This document shows positions 33,600 to 46,395 of a DNA stretch of 64,000 nt, one piece after another (the first letter of the stretch is position 1; every line of letters starts with the position of its first letter). Under the pieces are notes generated by a model. The model made no database searches. It was not told the origin of the DNA and saw only the letters and a list, made by a program, of their open reading frames with translations. This DNA comes from Sipunculus nudus (lineage: Eukaryota; Annelida; Sipuncula; Golfingiida; Sipunculidae): contig CM049306.1 of the NCBI GenBank assembly GCA_026874595.1, forward strand, positions 50,232,019-50,296,018, read 5' to 3'. The position numbers and the translations under genes were made by a program.

Positions 33600-36500
33600 A
33601 GTTGCTTTGTCTTGAAACGAGTTTAAAAATGAGTTTTGTATTTTGTCGTTTAAGTGATAGCTTTTCTCGACCAGAGAAATAAATGTAAGCCAAAGGAGAA
33701 GGTTAATGTATCTCCTTAAAATATTTTTACAGAATATATGTTTTAAATTCCAAGCCTTTACATTTTAAAATACAATTTCTGCGGCTGCCGCCCGGTTGTG
33801 CAATAATGTGCCATATGCCATTAGAACTGCTGTGTCTTACCAATGGCTCAAAATTAATCTTGATACAAATCTCGTTTCCCAAAGACATTTCTGTATGCAG
33901 CCCCAATAAATGACTCGTCAGATATCTGGGCCATATAAGTGATAAAAATACATGTATGTATACATGAAAACATACCAGTTTATGCATAATGCGATATTGC
34001 CAGCCTTAGGTAACACTACGACATATTTCGGTAAACGTTTGTTAAACCACATATAATTATCTCGTGATTTTTTTTAAATCGTCTATTATGTTTCTTTCAT
34101 GTGTATTAAATTCAACTTTTTTAGTTTTGTTCGAAAATGTAATCACTCTTAACGAGAACTTCATCCATAACTGACTTAATATCAATGTGAGAAATAAAAT
34201 ATAAAAATCATTTCATGAAAATATTTCTCATTATATATTCCAAGCGTGAAATGTTAATAACAAGAAGTTATTGAGAAATATTGAGTTAAAGGTCGAGTAT
34301 TTTAATCAGACCACAATTTGAGAAAAAGGCGCACAAGGCAGTTTGATGCGATGTAATGTGACCACAAGTCCCAAAGAAATCAGAAATCCCTTCTCCATAA
34401 TCTTGTTTGCGTAAGAATATTAACCCAAACAGACATATTTCTGTGCACCTGTCTAATAAGACCACTTGCCTAAAAATTAAAACAACCCTTGAGTAAACCA
34501 AAGCACTCAGATTGGTTAAAGGGGCCCAATGACCTATAAAGCATATTGAATTAACACGTAAAATAGCTTCTTCCCTACGCTCCCGAGGCAGCGGAAATCT
34601 TGCGCTTCTAAAGAAGCTACTGATTTTCCCGCTGACTGCTTTGACCGTTTATGATGCACTTAAACACCAGTTTGTGCACTTGGGCCTGTCTGCTTAAAAA
34701 ACTGCTGATGTGACAATCAGCCAACCAAATGCAAGTCAACAAACACTCGACAGACATCAGGCTCTGCCCAGAAACCACGTGTAGGGCAGTTTTCTCTGAG
34801 CCTGTGGCCTGTTAAAACGGTCGCCGGGCTGGCGATGAGCTGTCACTCAAAATAAAATGAACAACTTCGCATTCCTCGTGTATTCCTCGCATGGCTGGTA
34901 AACCGTTTTGCTTTCAGCACAGGGTCTCATCTGATGGACCTAAATACAGTGCTCCCCTCTGGTGTAGAGATTCAGGATACAAGGTCATAACAAACAGCGC
35001 TTACGATATAGGTAGTAAGCCTATAAGTAAAGCGCTGTGTAAAGAGCGTACTTCTTCCCTTAAAAATAAATATGTACCTGCCAAAATATTGCTTTGAAAC
35101 CGTTTGCTTACTCCTATAAATGAGTGTTAAAAAGAGGGGACCGGGCGCGATCACAGATGTCAACATAAACACAGGGCAAGGGGATGTGCATCGCGGAGCC
35201 ACTACACGTGTCAATAAGGAGATGTCCTGGCTGACTTGGCCCAGAAAATATCATACATGTTCCCGCTGGCTGACACGCCGCGTGTTGCGGCTCACGATCG
35301 GACCTCCGGTCACACGTCCTTGTTATGGTAAACAGACACAGGTGGACTGTGTTTACCAATACGCAGAGCCATAACTAGGTGTAAAACAGCCGTATGCGGA
35401 CTACTGAAACTGTTTGCTGGGATGATTTTGCTGGGAAAATTTTGTATAAAGCAAAACCTAACTGACATAATGAAAGAAATCGCATAATATTGCACCTGAT
35501 TATATCCGTTTAAATAAATGACCTCTGTAATAAGACCACTTTTGTAAAGTACCTAAGGAGGTCCAATTACACAGGTGCAACTGTAAGTTAGTATGTTTTG
35601 CATGAGGAGGCAGTTTTCTGGCCTCACTCTCAGCACGATCCTTGTCATATTTCTTAGTACAGCCTGGTGGGGATACATACGTTTCCCCTGATAGGCCCTA
35701 TATATTAATATACTTTAATTTATTTCAGATGATCTGTGTTCAAATTATGTTTAAGAAATACATATGGGGTTAAGAATTTAGCGTCCGTATTAAAAGTACA
35801 TGATGAGGCTTTATACATTAAATATATGAAATAAATTAATAAACATGATTCAGGCTGAATCCACAATTTTTACAAGGGGGAGGGTTTAGAAGATGTATAG
35901 GCACAGACCAGTCTGTGGGACTATTGGTCCGCTGGGACTAGTAGTCACATCACATCGGACCAAACTGCCTTCTGCGAAATAGGCGAATCGATAATCGCAT
36001 TTGGAATAATCAAATTGGAATAATCTGAAATATTGCTCGGTACACTTTATTATCTTTTGACTACAGCGATAGTCTGTTCCACCAGTGGGTGCCCATTGAA
36101 CGTTATTCTGACATCTTGTGCAGTCTACACTAGTTTTCCAAACTGGGTATCCCATGTGAATATACTCATACATTTTCTTTATATGGGTTTAGTAGAAGCA
36201 TCGCTTATGCAAGATATCCAACGTTGGACTGCGGTCAAGACAGCATCGCCATCTGGAGGCTAAAAAGCAAACTAAGGTGTCCATCTCTCCAGTGGTGTAT
36301 TATACACATAGAACGTTCAAGTGAAAGCCAAAAAAAAAGTTTAACCAATTTCGCTTTTAGGGAATTTAGGTTGTATGTATGACGCATGATGACCTATGTC
36401 AAAAATAACAATTATATAACAAAGATTATACATGATATTATACCCCAGAGAGCAATATCAGGTCAATCTCTTTCGAAAATCGGCTTTATAACAAGCAAAA

Positions 36501-36700
36501 TATGATTAACACATAAATAAAATTCACATGGCATATTCATTTTTTCAAAGCTTTGAAAATTGTATGAAAATGCTTAATTTCATAGTAGTGCATTATTTAT
36601 AGAGTGTATCATTATTTGCCATTAAAACAAAACAGTCATAGGTTGGAAAGTGCTTTTATATACGTTAAGGGAATTTCTTGCATCTTCAATAGAAATGTAA
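33600..36700. other. No gene seen; complex unique blocks
   Basis: The complex blocks at 34500-34860 and 35100-35390 have balanced composition and contain forkhead-like (gtcaacaaac, acataaacac), CCAAT-like and homeodomain-like words. They could be regulatory, but motif words alone do not prove this. The motif taataagaccactt at about 34460 and 35529 recalls transposon subterminal repeats. The frames at 33727, 34286, 34891, 35120 and 35886 carry no recognised domain. Confidence 0.4.
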
Positions 36701-36807
36701 ATATTTCATCATTTTGAGACGAGGGTTTTACGAGTAGAGGAGGATGCCTACGGAAAATAACAGAGACATATGGAGACAGGACAGGCCGTTTACCGGTGAT
36801 CATGTTG

Positions 36808-36820
36808 TATATAAAAGGGG
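36808..36820 (+). promoter_or_regulatory. Strong TATA-box match
   Basis: tatataaaagggg is a close match to the animal TATA box with a GC-rich downstream edge, expected about 30 bp upstream of a start site (about 36840). The surrounding 36720-36930 is somewhat less AT-rich. No recognisable product follows, so the call rests on the motif alone. Confidence 0.3.
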
Positions 36821-36959
36821 TAACCTAGGAAACGCCGCCTTGACATCATATACAAAGGGTAATCAAACTCAAAGCCAAAGAAAGTTGTCACAATGCAAGC
36901 TATTTCACTACAAATCCAATTATAAATACTGCCGGTAATATCTTATTTTATTCTATGCA

Positions 36960-38560
36960 AGTTAAGTGAAACACGGAAAAAAATCTCCTTATAAGGTCTG
37001 GCGTATTATTGTAACGTCGCAGGAAACGTCCATGTTTTAAAATGTTTAAGTGATTAGTGAGGGAATCAAATAATTGTCGCTCGCCTAATTAAAGTTTGCA
37101 ATCACTAGAAAGACATTCCATTTTTCCCTTTTTTTAAAACTATTTAACCGGAAACAGGCATAAATGTTAATCAATGATTTATCCAGCATAGTGGTTAAAG
37201 TCAAATACATTAGAATCCAAGTTTTATGAAACTGAATCTCTGAAATCAGATCATCGGCATTGGGTTATTACATGTTTATCATAACTATTAATAGCATTTA
37301 TTCCCTAATAACAGTCTGCTTTCCTGAATAATGCGTTCTGCTTCTCAGTTTTATTTGCCAATAACATTTAAACTTCTGTCCCAGAAGCAATAAAGCATTA
37401 CATAAGTACATCTCGGCAGGTCTATCACGTGACCCCTCCGGTGAATGATGTTTGCGAGCGGCCTGTTATTTTTGCCTTGGGCTATTTAACATGTGTATCA
37501 ATATTTTAGTCAAGTATGTTAATTGCGATCCACGGTGTATTGTGGGTACCGTGCACCGAGCCTCAGTATCGATTCAGCCGCTCATGCAGACAAACCAATC
37601 CGCTTACAGTCACTGAGCACGTTACCTTACTGACATAGTGGGTGATTAAAGTCGTTATCAGAGGGAACTGCACGTCATTGTCATCATTACTGAGCTAATC
37701 ACGCTCTATGTACTCTAATTAATTATCTTATGACATTAAACATATGTCCTGACTTGAAAGTTATTGAATATAAAGCAAAATGATGGGGCACATATACTGG
37801 AACCAAAATATTCATGTAACGTTCTTGAGATCTGCAGAGAATTGAATTGATAAGATTAGCTAATAAATGCATCCGCATTATATTTGAAATGAATATAAAC
37901 CTCTATATATTATTTTATTTTATATCTTCATGTTATGTAAGTGAAACTTCCGACTGAAAAAGTGGACCAATGAAAAGGCGCATACAAAAGCCAATTTACA
38001 ATACTTGGAATTTTTTTGCATAGAAAATACAAAATATTGTTTCAATGCTTGAAGTGGTGCAGATTATAAACACCAAATTAAGTCCATACCATACCTAGAA
38101 GAATTCATTTAGGGAAACTGTGCCATGGCACAAATCAGCAACATAACCAAAAACCTGGTCTTCATTTGATCCATAAAAAAATGGGTTTTACTGTGTTGAG
38201 AGAATACCTGACAGTTTTCCCCTTTTGAACTAACTTTAATCATTTCCATATTTTAAAGAATTTTATTTAACCATTTAGATATGGGCATATAAGTCTCAGA
38301 GTACGTCTGGGTCAAAAGAGGCATAGCCGATTATTAGCCGTACGGTAGTGCCTTATATATAAGTCATACTTACTGTATTGTTTATATTCGAACATTTTAC
38401 AGTCACTTTTAGGTTTGGTGTTTTTATAGTAATATTTCCAGATTTGTATTTACCTTTATTTCGAAGACCTGATATATTACAGTCATGTCTACAGATCTAT
38501 AGTATTTACTGTGATGTATAGTTATAAGAAGAATAACAGTTACGCAGCAATTACATATAG
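36960..38560. other. No gene seen
   Basis: AT-rich DNA. The block 37420-37740 is compositionally complex, with GATA-like ttatca and homeodomain-like taattaatta words. It is a possible noncoding conserved element but nothing more can be said by eye. Confidence 0.4.
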
Positions 38561-38563
38561 CTT

Positions 38564-38818
38564 ATGTGAGTGCACCTTTCGGGGGTTCTTCGGTAGTATT
38601 ACCGATCAATGAGGACGAGTACACACCCAGGACCCGAAGGTGCAGAAGTCACCGGACCTGGTTAACACCAGGATATAAAATGAGAGGAAGCATGTGATAC
38701 TGTCCTGTTACGTAGTCCGAAACCGGAATGGAATTCTGCAGATGTACATATACTGAGTTAAGCTAGCATTAAAAAATGGAGCCGGTTACCTGTAACAACA
38801 ACAAACATTAAAAAAATA
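38564..38818 (+). mobile_element. SINE, 5'-truncated second copy
   Basis: This matches the body and tail of the minus-strand SINE at 16914-17312, beginning at gtgagtgcacctttcgggg and ending in aacaacaaacattaaaaaa. It lacks the tRNA-like head. The order of shared blocks is identical. The opposite orientation and the 20 kb distance show it is a dispersed family and not a local duplication. Confidence 0.82.
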
Positions 38819-38864
38819 CACGTAGCTGAAGGTATACAAACAGGTGATGTAGTCGCGTTGACAC

Positions 38865-39325
38865 CATTCTAGTCCAAGCACAAGTCGAAGCTACAAGAGT
38901 CCGAGTCCTTGAGGTCCAAGTCCACCTTCTTAAGGTCCGAGTAATTTGGAACCAGAGTTCAAGTCCGAGTCGTATAAAAACTCTTGATTAAAGAAATTTT
39001 AAATGAAATTTTGAGATTATCATTTTCATTATAGTATTCGTGTTAGTTGACAAATACCTTTTACTTGAAAGTCTTATTACATTAAGCTAGCGCTGCAGAG
39101 CTAATGATTGGTTTATAGTCTTTTATTAATATGATGTTAGTAGATTGCACATGTATAAGTCTTTATAGCATATGTCAAAGCTTACTTCTACAGGACGCTT
39201 GATGGACTCGGTATGATGCGTCGAGTCCAAACCTCCGGGTCCGGGTACAAGTCCAAGTCAAGAATCATTGAGTCCGAGCCCCAGTCAGTATAAAAGTGGA
39301 CTTGTGTCCGGGCTCAAAGCAAGTA
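38865..39325. repeat. Paired arrays of AGTCC-type short repeats
   Basis: Two clusters, 38868-38985 and 39200-39320, are rich in imperfect (c/g)aagtcc and gagtcc hexamer-like repeats (gtccgagtcc, aggtccaagtcc, gtccgggtacaagtccaagtc). They are separated by about 210 bp of AT-rich sequence. The symmetric layout suggests the two ends of one small mobile element, but no clean terminal inverted repeat was found. Confidence 0.55.
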
Positions 39326-39781
39326 GGACCGCCATCACTGTTACAAACAGTTACACACTGCAGCCACTATGTAGAAACACATGATGAAGTAAGTGTTCGG
39401 GAGAATGAATCATTTCAAAACTATTTCTTACCCTAAAGGCAATGTTTATTACAATGGTGAGGTGTCAAATAAAATCAGAGCGGCAAGACTTCTTTAGATT
39501 TCACAAAAACTATTAAACGACAAACTTCTGAAAGCGGATTTTTTTCAATTTTGACATTTGCAATGCATCTTGCTTGTAAGCTCGCTTTAACGTGCCGGAC
39601 TCGCGGGACCTCATTAAATAATTTAGAATCATTTATTTATGATGAAGCAGTAAAGAAGAAAACAGCCCAGAGGAATGAGATTTTTGTATGTGGCACTCCC
39701 GGGAAATCAATAGAATCAGACAGCCATCAATAACGGTGGCCAGTACCACGTGGGAGAGCATGCCTAACATTCTAAATATAA

Positions 39782-39784
<3 letters not shown>

Positions 39785-39835
<51 letters not shown>

Positions 39836-40010
39836 GGAAAGAGAGAGACACTGGAGAGAGTGGGAGAGATATAATGAGAGGGAGTGAGAGAGACAGAGTG
39901 AGATAAAGTGAGAGAGAGAGTGAAAGAGAGAAAGAATGAGAGATAGTGAGAGAGAGATGGAGAGCGAAGATTAAGAGAATGAGATAATGTAAGAGAAAAA
40001 GATAGACAAT
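39785..40010. repeat. (GA)n purine tract
   Basis: A long (ag)n run at 39787-39832 passes into interrupted agagag and gagagtgagag sequence to about 39995. Such strands can form triplex DNA. The arginine/glutamate and serine/leucine frames are artefacts of the tract. Confidence 0.95.
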
Positions 40011-40599
40011 TTTATTAGAAATATGGAAGGGGTAAAAATGAACTTATAAATATTCAAATGCATATATTTAGCTCTTTCATCTTCCATATATAGAATACTT
40101 TCTTATACATATTAATTAAATATGAACTCGCCAAGAAATGATGAAATAAACTTTATAAACAAAAAATAAATATAAAAAGCAGTGCAAAGTTTCACAAGGA
40201 ATAAAATATTAATTGAGGTCGATTGATCATTTATCCTAATATTCAGTGACCAACATTTTATGCATGATTTGAATGAAAAAACATATGAATTATTCTCGCT
40301 TTATGTTCGGACAAGGGAAGTAAATATTGTGAGTTATCACAATCGAGAGCTCAAGGTCTTATTTAAAGCACTACATATAACATTCCATTCAGTGTTGGAT
40401 TCTGAAGTTATATTGATAGTGTAATCGATTTAAAAAAAATGAATTCCTTCTAATATTCCTATATTTACAGCGATAGCTAAATTTTGATAATTAACTGCAG
40501 AACCTTTCATTATTAATATATATTCATCATAAGTTCCAGCACATTTGCCATTCTCTGAAAAAGAAAAACTTAGCAAAACGTATCAGAACAATTCGATTT

Positions 40600-40800
40600 T
40601 TTCAATGAAATATAAAATACATTTCGGATTAAATGAAACGTAAAATACCATTCGGATCAAATGAAACCGCAAATACCTTTTTACTCAATGAAACTTATAA
40701 TACCACTGGGAATTAATGAAACGTAAATTGCCATTCGGATTAAAAGAAACGTAAAATACTATTTGTTTTAAACGAACGTATAATACTCTTCGGTTTGTGT
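40600..40800. repeat. 28-29 bp minisatellite, ~7 units
   Basis: Units of the form aatgaaacgtaaaatacc followed by attcggatta start near 40604, 40632, 40661, 40690, 40719, 40748 and 40776. Divergence between units is moderate, so the array is old. It is not coding. Confidence 0.85.
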
Positions 40801-41162
40801 AAATATTTTTACAAGACAATCGTTAACATCAGCAGTAGCCGATGCATCGTAGTTTTAAAATTTTACTGTATTGAAAATGTATGTAAAGAGGTATTGGCGA
40901 GAATAACAGGTGGGATTTACCATACGCTGTTATTCTAGTGTGTCTTTTTATAAAGTCTATTGAGCGGTGTTCCCCGTCCACAGCTGGTCTTATTCTTGCT
41001 ACAGTTTGAAGTCAGAGCCATTCGTCGAGGTCATCAAGTCCGGCTCTGTGCGCGTCTGGCTCAGGCAGAAGCAATGCGGCTGTAACAGTCTGATAAATGG
41101 CTTTCACAGCCGGCTGCGCTATCTTAGTAGTTCCCATATAAAGTACAGACGATTGTCATAAA

Positions 41163-41240
41163 CCAACCATGAACGGGTATCGAACCCCAACAGAGAGACG
41201 AGATGAGCACGTTAACTCGCTATATTCCCCTTACTGACGG
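41163..41240 (-). mobile_element. tRNA-like SINE head
   Basis: On the minus strand tatagcgagttaacgtgc (A-box-like) is followed by gggttcgataccc (a perfect B-box palindrome) about 36 bases later, as in a tRNA. Only the head can be defined and the rest of the element is not recognised. A degenerate tRNA gene is the alternative. Confidence 0.5.
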
Positions 41241-41784
41241 TGGCTACTAGTACATACCGGCTGCAACGGTTTCAGTAACATCATATTTGAACGTAGGCGT
41301 TGTTCATATATTGACCATAAATTGATGCTAAAAACCGGAAAGGCAGAACCCGGCCAGAAACAGACCCCCATGAAATTTTGCCGGGATCATTTTCGTTACT
41401 TTGTATCGGTATTTTCCACAGTGTCCTGGCTAAACTGATTCTTCCTAGCTCTTATCAACACTGCCTTCTTGGTATCAAGACTACAACCTTCAATACTCAA
41501 GCCATTGTCTCCAAGATTTATTAAAGAATTCTAATATCTCTTTCATCTGGCTTGTTATTAAACCCTCTGTAATGAAGTGTAAGACAGGTTTACTTTGTCA
41601 TTTGGCATTGTACAAACAATGCAGTCAGTACGGTTGACATACGCTGGTTAAGACTCCACTGTTAAGTCGCATCCCGGCTTACCCCCCGAGTGGCTAATCT
41701 TGCATACGCTATAAATGGACGACATATATGTAAAAACTGTATATTAAGGACCACAGAAATCATCTGAGTTATCATAATACTCAC

Positions 41785-41880
41785 CATGATCACAAAGAAA
41801 AGGAGAAAGCCGGCAAACGGGTAAGTACAAACGACAACATGGAAATCAACGGACCGGAACCATTCAGGTTGGTGAGGCAT
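41785..41880 (-). CDS. Candidate exon encoding a hydrophobic segment
   Basis: Read on the minus strand, ATG at 41880 opens 32 codons, MPHQPEWFRSVDFHVV then VCTYPFAGFLLFFVIM. It ends at 41785 directly before gtgagt, a consensus splice donor. The second half looks like a membrane helix. The frame stays open past the donor (to 41662), so the donor is not required to explain it. No consensus acceptor is seen and no family is recognised. Chance is quite possible. Confidence 0.2.
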
Positions 41881-41999
41881 GACTTTTTTATAAAAAAAAT
41901 AATTTATATAGGTAGCACTGTATGTAATTCCCGACTGGGCTAGACCAATTCCTGATCGTGATTCTGTCCAGTTCAAACCAAGGTCGGGATCTGGTTCAT

Positions 42000-42690
42000 C
42001 CCCAATCCTGATTCACACTGTGAGCGGACAAAATACTGAATGATGCCTTCAGCACATACTTTTGACTAAATTAAGGAATGTTCACATGGGCTTATACTCA
42101 TAACTTAAATCTAAACTTTCATAATGACAAAGTATGACAGTATACGAGACTTAGTATACTAGAACAAATGCTTATATACAATTAATAACTTCAATAGGAG
42201 CAGATATCATATATGAAAATTAAATAATGGAAAATATATATAGTTTTCTGCCTATTATATCATTTTCTATAATATCTAAGGATTATATTAATTTTCCGCT
42301 GAATAACTAAGGAACTTTGACAGTCAGAGCTTTATAAACATAGAAAACTGATATAATCAAGTCTAACTGAATAAAATTCAATTTTCTACTGAAAAAATAT
42401 GAATATAATTCATGTAAAAGTTTGTAATACGCAATTTGTGTTATACAGGCACATAATAATTACAGTATGCTGCCACATATAACAGCAAGATCACCTACAT
42501 GGACCATACGAATCAAAATAAATAAAGTCTGTTTATAAAATATTTAAAATGGAAATTTAATCAATTTAAACATTGTGTTTACAATTAAAAAGGGCCTTGC
42601 GGACATGTAGTAAGCATTAAGCTACAGTCATCAGCCTGACCAGTGATCTAGGCAGCCATAACCTTGGACTGATTAGACAGGATGTAATTC
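42000..42690. other. No gene seen
   Basis: AT-rich unique-looking sequence without recognisable coding, tRNA-like or repeated structure. Confidence 0.5.
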
Positions 42691-42757
42691 TTGTTATATA
42701 ATAATTACAGATCGGCCGGACTGAATCTCGATCGGGATCTGGGCTGGACCGGGAATC

Positions 42758-42759
<2 letters not shown>

Positions 42760-42850
<91 letters not shown>
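42760..42850. repeat. (TA)n tract, ~90 bp
   Basis: An uninterrupted TA dinucleotide run able to extrude a cruciform. Tyrosine/isoleucine frames across it are artefacts. Confidence 0.97.
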
Positions 42851-42852
<2 letters not shown>

Positions 42853-43546
42853 GTAGAGTATAGCATTTTGATTCGCAAAATGCTCCGAAAAATTTAATCG
42901 GGTTACCTATAGCACTGCATTAATTAATATGAGTGCTCCATTAACATTAACCCTTAATACTGATGATATATATTGTAAAAGAAATCTTTCTTTAGCATGA
43001 CGAAGGCATGATATACTAGTATAATTAGCATGGACGATGGACTGTCGACACCGTAACGTCACAGGGATATACTTTTTGTGCAAAGAGGTAAGTAACCCCC
43101 CCCCCCCCAACTACCCCACACCCACACACACACATACACAACTTGCAGTTAACTGTTTTGCATTCGAATAAAACGAGAAAAATACTTCGACACATCCGAT
43201 GTTTATCCACATGTATAGCATACTTTAAAAAAAATTTTGGCAAAGACCCGCAAAATATGATTTCGGGCGGTGGGTTATACGCTCCCTATAGACAGAGGAA
43301 AGCTAACGCTTCTGTACAAGCTCCGAATAGATATGGGAGGTACAGACAATTCACTGTGGAAGGAGCGTATGACAGGGGTTTAATTTGAGCGAGTTTAACA
43401 CAATGATAGTTTTCTATTTATTATATATATTTATACATATAGCCATTTGTTATATATATATATTCGTGTTCGGCCGTAATGTTTATTCACGGAGAGAAAG
43501 TTATACAGAATACACAAAGCTTTTAGTCCTCATTAGGTCTCTCCCT

Positions 43547-43550
<4 letters not shown>

Positions 43551-43608
<58 letters not shown>
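43551..43608. repeat. (TA)n tract
   Basis: An uninterrupted TA run of about 58 bp. Confidence 0.97.
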
Positions 43609-43612
<4 letters not shown>

Positions 43613-43989
43613 ACCAGACAAATAGTTGTTCTGTTGGGATTAGCCTGGAAGGAAGCAGAGACAGATAGCATATCTCGTTGCTCATAACGTTCATTTTATT
43701 TCCGACCAAGATTATCCTCATCATTGTTTAGTCAGGGAAAACAGGCTGCAGGCCCCTATCTGTATCCGCCATGTCCGGTACTGCCAGAAGACGGATGATG
43801 GCGATATGGTACTGGGTATATATTTACAGGCGACGGCTAAAACGAGGAAATGGATAGTTAGCTTCCATGCAATCTGCCTCACTGTAAATATTATCTCTTG
43901 CAAAATTGATGCCTCTTACCTAAACAAATAAACAAAATACGACGTGTCCGAGCGGCTGCCTGCTTCAAAGACAATAGGAAAACAATTTT

Positions 43990-44295
43990 ATAATGATAAA
44001 ATAAGTTGTAATTATAATAATAATAATCGCAATAATAATATCAACGATAGAGGCAACAATTACAACAATATACAAAAGTATTGTTATGAACATTTTAATT
44101 ATAAATTGTGATAATAATAATAATGGTAATAATAAAAATAATAATAGTAATAATAATAATGATGTTAAACTATGATAGCTGAAATAATTTAAATATAGAG
44201 AAATTGAAACCATGATCATCTTTATTTTTAACTTATGGCAATAATAATAATAATAATTATTATTATTATCATTATTATGATTATTATTATTCAAT
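43990..44295. repeat. Degenerate (AAT)n region
   Basis: Imperfect aat/aac/gat trinucleotides cover most of this stretch, ending in ataataataattattatt, which is a perfect inverted repeat around 44256. Confidence 0.9.
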
Positions 44296-44474
44296 GGTGG
44301 TAGAAACAATTACATCAATTTAGGGTAATTTATTGTCATTATCGATCATTTTCATTATACTTTCATTAGGTTTCATTATTATCATCATTATCATTGTTAT
44401 TATTTAGGTCACTCCAGGCCGGCGATAATTTTTTTTTTCATATCAATATGTTATGTGTTTATCGCTCAGAAAGT

Positions 44475-44545
44475 TCCGATGGCTTAGTTGGCCGGTTAAC
44501 AGGAAAAGCTTTTAGTTAATTCATGTCCTTGACACAGACCTCTAT
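44475..44545 (+). mobile_element. Possible tRNA-like SINE head, degraded
   Basis: gatggcttagttggccgg is a good A-box match. The expected B-box position holds only tagttaattcatg. The following sequence cannot be traced, so this is at most a decayed head. Confidence 0.3.
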
Positions 44546-44779
44546 TATTTCAGCTGACTCGTATTACATATTGAAGTATTGATTAGTTCAGGAAGGTTAC
44601 AGAAACAAACCAATGACGTATATCACGAGAGGATCATATTGTATTTTTGTGTCTGGCTTCAAAGAATTAGGTTTCAAGTGGCTAATTTTGTTTATAAATA
44701 GCGACGGAATTCGATCAGGCGGTCACTTCACGGATCAATACATACGTGCTGTAGATACACGTCTGTATGGGGTATCATG

Positions 44780-44856
44780 TCGGGGGGGGGGGGGGGGGGG
44801 GGGGCTACTCCAACCTTATGTCCCGGACTTCTGTCTATCTGCACTGCATCGATCTT

Positions 44857-44905
<49 letters not shown>
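44780..44905. repeat. Poly-G tract followed by (CT)n tract
   Basis: About 24 guanines at 44780-44803, then a (tc)n run at 44860-44902. Overlapping serine/leucine and glycine frames are artefacts. Confidence 0.95.
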
Positions 44906-44907
<2 letters not shown>

Positions 44908-45049
44908 AAGGTCACGTGTAAGATTGAAGGCTCTCTTGTATCCAGTATGTATCAGATTTCTGTTTTAGAGCGAATGTTGATTATGTGCAACGGATATTAT
45001 TTCTATATCATATATATGCTAATTATACCATATATTTGAATAGTAATAG

Positions 45050-45092
45050 TAATATATTCAAACATGTGAGTGGTAGTAATATATGTATACAT

Positions 45093-45125
<33 letters not shown>

Positions 45126-46380
45126 AAAGCATCATTGGTGATGTTATAATTCATGTGACTTTCATATTTCGATATTATACCGGTGGGTAAATCATATCCG
45201 AACACAATGTTTGTATTTTAAGTGGACTTGGACTGATGTTTCAAACTGGCTATAGGTTGTCTTACTGAGTACAAAGTACATCGAACTATATATACAAATT
45301 ATAATAACTGACAGAAATCTGAATCAATTATGCCAAATATAGGATATATATGATATATGCCAGTCATTTATAAAATCCGTGAGGTCGAGTTCATGATCAA
45401 GGACAGGCAACCAATACTTGTAGCGATATTACAATCTGAATGCGTTATTAAGTCGTGACCGTTTTATTTGGAAGGGAAGAGCAAAGTTTCATAGATTTCT
45501 CGCTTTATGATATTTAAAGATTATAGTTTTAACTACGATAGGATAGATGTAACCACATACCATTGACCCACAAGTTTTTATAAGTAATAATTCTCGTCGT
45601 TTTCCTGATAAAACAATGGCAAAAATGGACTTCTGGTCCTGTATATAAAGTGGTCGAAAGAAAACATATTTATGGACAGCGGTGAATCTGTTAATAGTAT
45701 CCGCCGAGATCTACTACATGTAAGCTGGACTGCGTGAGTATCTGGGTTCAGTCTTTCAATACACTTTTACTAGGCTTTTCATACATACATTTTCATTTAA
45801 TGCCAACTTTTTGGATGAACTAATAACGAAAAAAATCTGACGGTTAGAATCAGTATACATGCACCATGCAATTCTAAATAAACATATAAATCATAAATAT
45901 AGTCAGGTTTCAGTAAATCATAGAAAAATTTATATACAATATCTAAGGACACCTGCATCACCTTTTTTATAACTTCATTAAATAAATGAAATCATTTATT
46001 CAATTCCCGCCTGTACACGTTCTGGGAATCTAATATCAACTACCCTATTTAAAAAGATAAGACAAACATGTGACATTGAAATAACTGCGCATGCGCTTTA
46101 AATGGTAAGCCTGATGTTATATCAAGTTCCATCGATCACGGAACAGCTGCATGGGACTATCATGAGCAGGGAATTGTTGGCGTAGCGTACAATAAATTAA
46201 CACGTGCACATGTTCACTAAAATGACATTATGTATTTATTTTAAAAAAGTTCATGTTTTTTCTCTGTTCGTAATATACTAATAGATATAATCAAAACATG
46301 TCCCTACTAACGGACTGTAAACGGCCTCTAACGTGATACTACAGAATTAATGTTTACGTAGCATGTGATATATATATATA
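45050..46380. other. No gene seen; one NRF1-type palindrome
   Basis: AT-rich DNA with a (TG)n run at about 45103-45124. At 46086-46096 tgcgcatgcgc is a perfect core match to the NRF1 site found in many animal promoters. It is isolated in AT-rich sequence and no gene start is evident. Confidence 0.4.
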
Positions 46381-46395
46381 TATATTTATTATAAC

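Noticed and set aside
39633-39906. Arginine/glutamate-rich and serine/leucine-rich proteins
   Set aside because: Both are translations of the (GA)n tract.
40967-41161. Plus-strand frame with EPFVEVIKSGSVRVWLRQKQ as an exon
   Set aside because: An acceptor-like ttgctacag is present but there is no matching donor, and the segment abuts the tRNA-like SINE head at 41163. It is more likely repeat-related or chance.
43143-43388. Plus-strand frame containing SGGGLYAPYRQRKANAS as an exon
   Set aside because: The composition is protein-like in its last 50 codons, but no acceptor, donor or family was found and the frame starts in AT-rich noncoding sequence.
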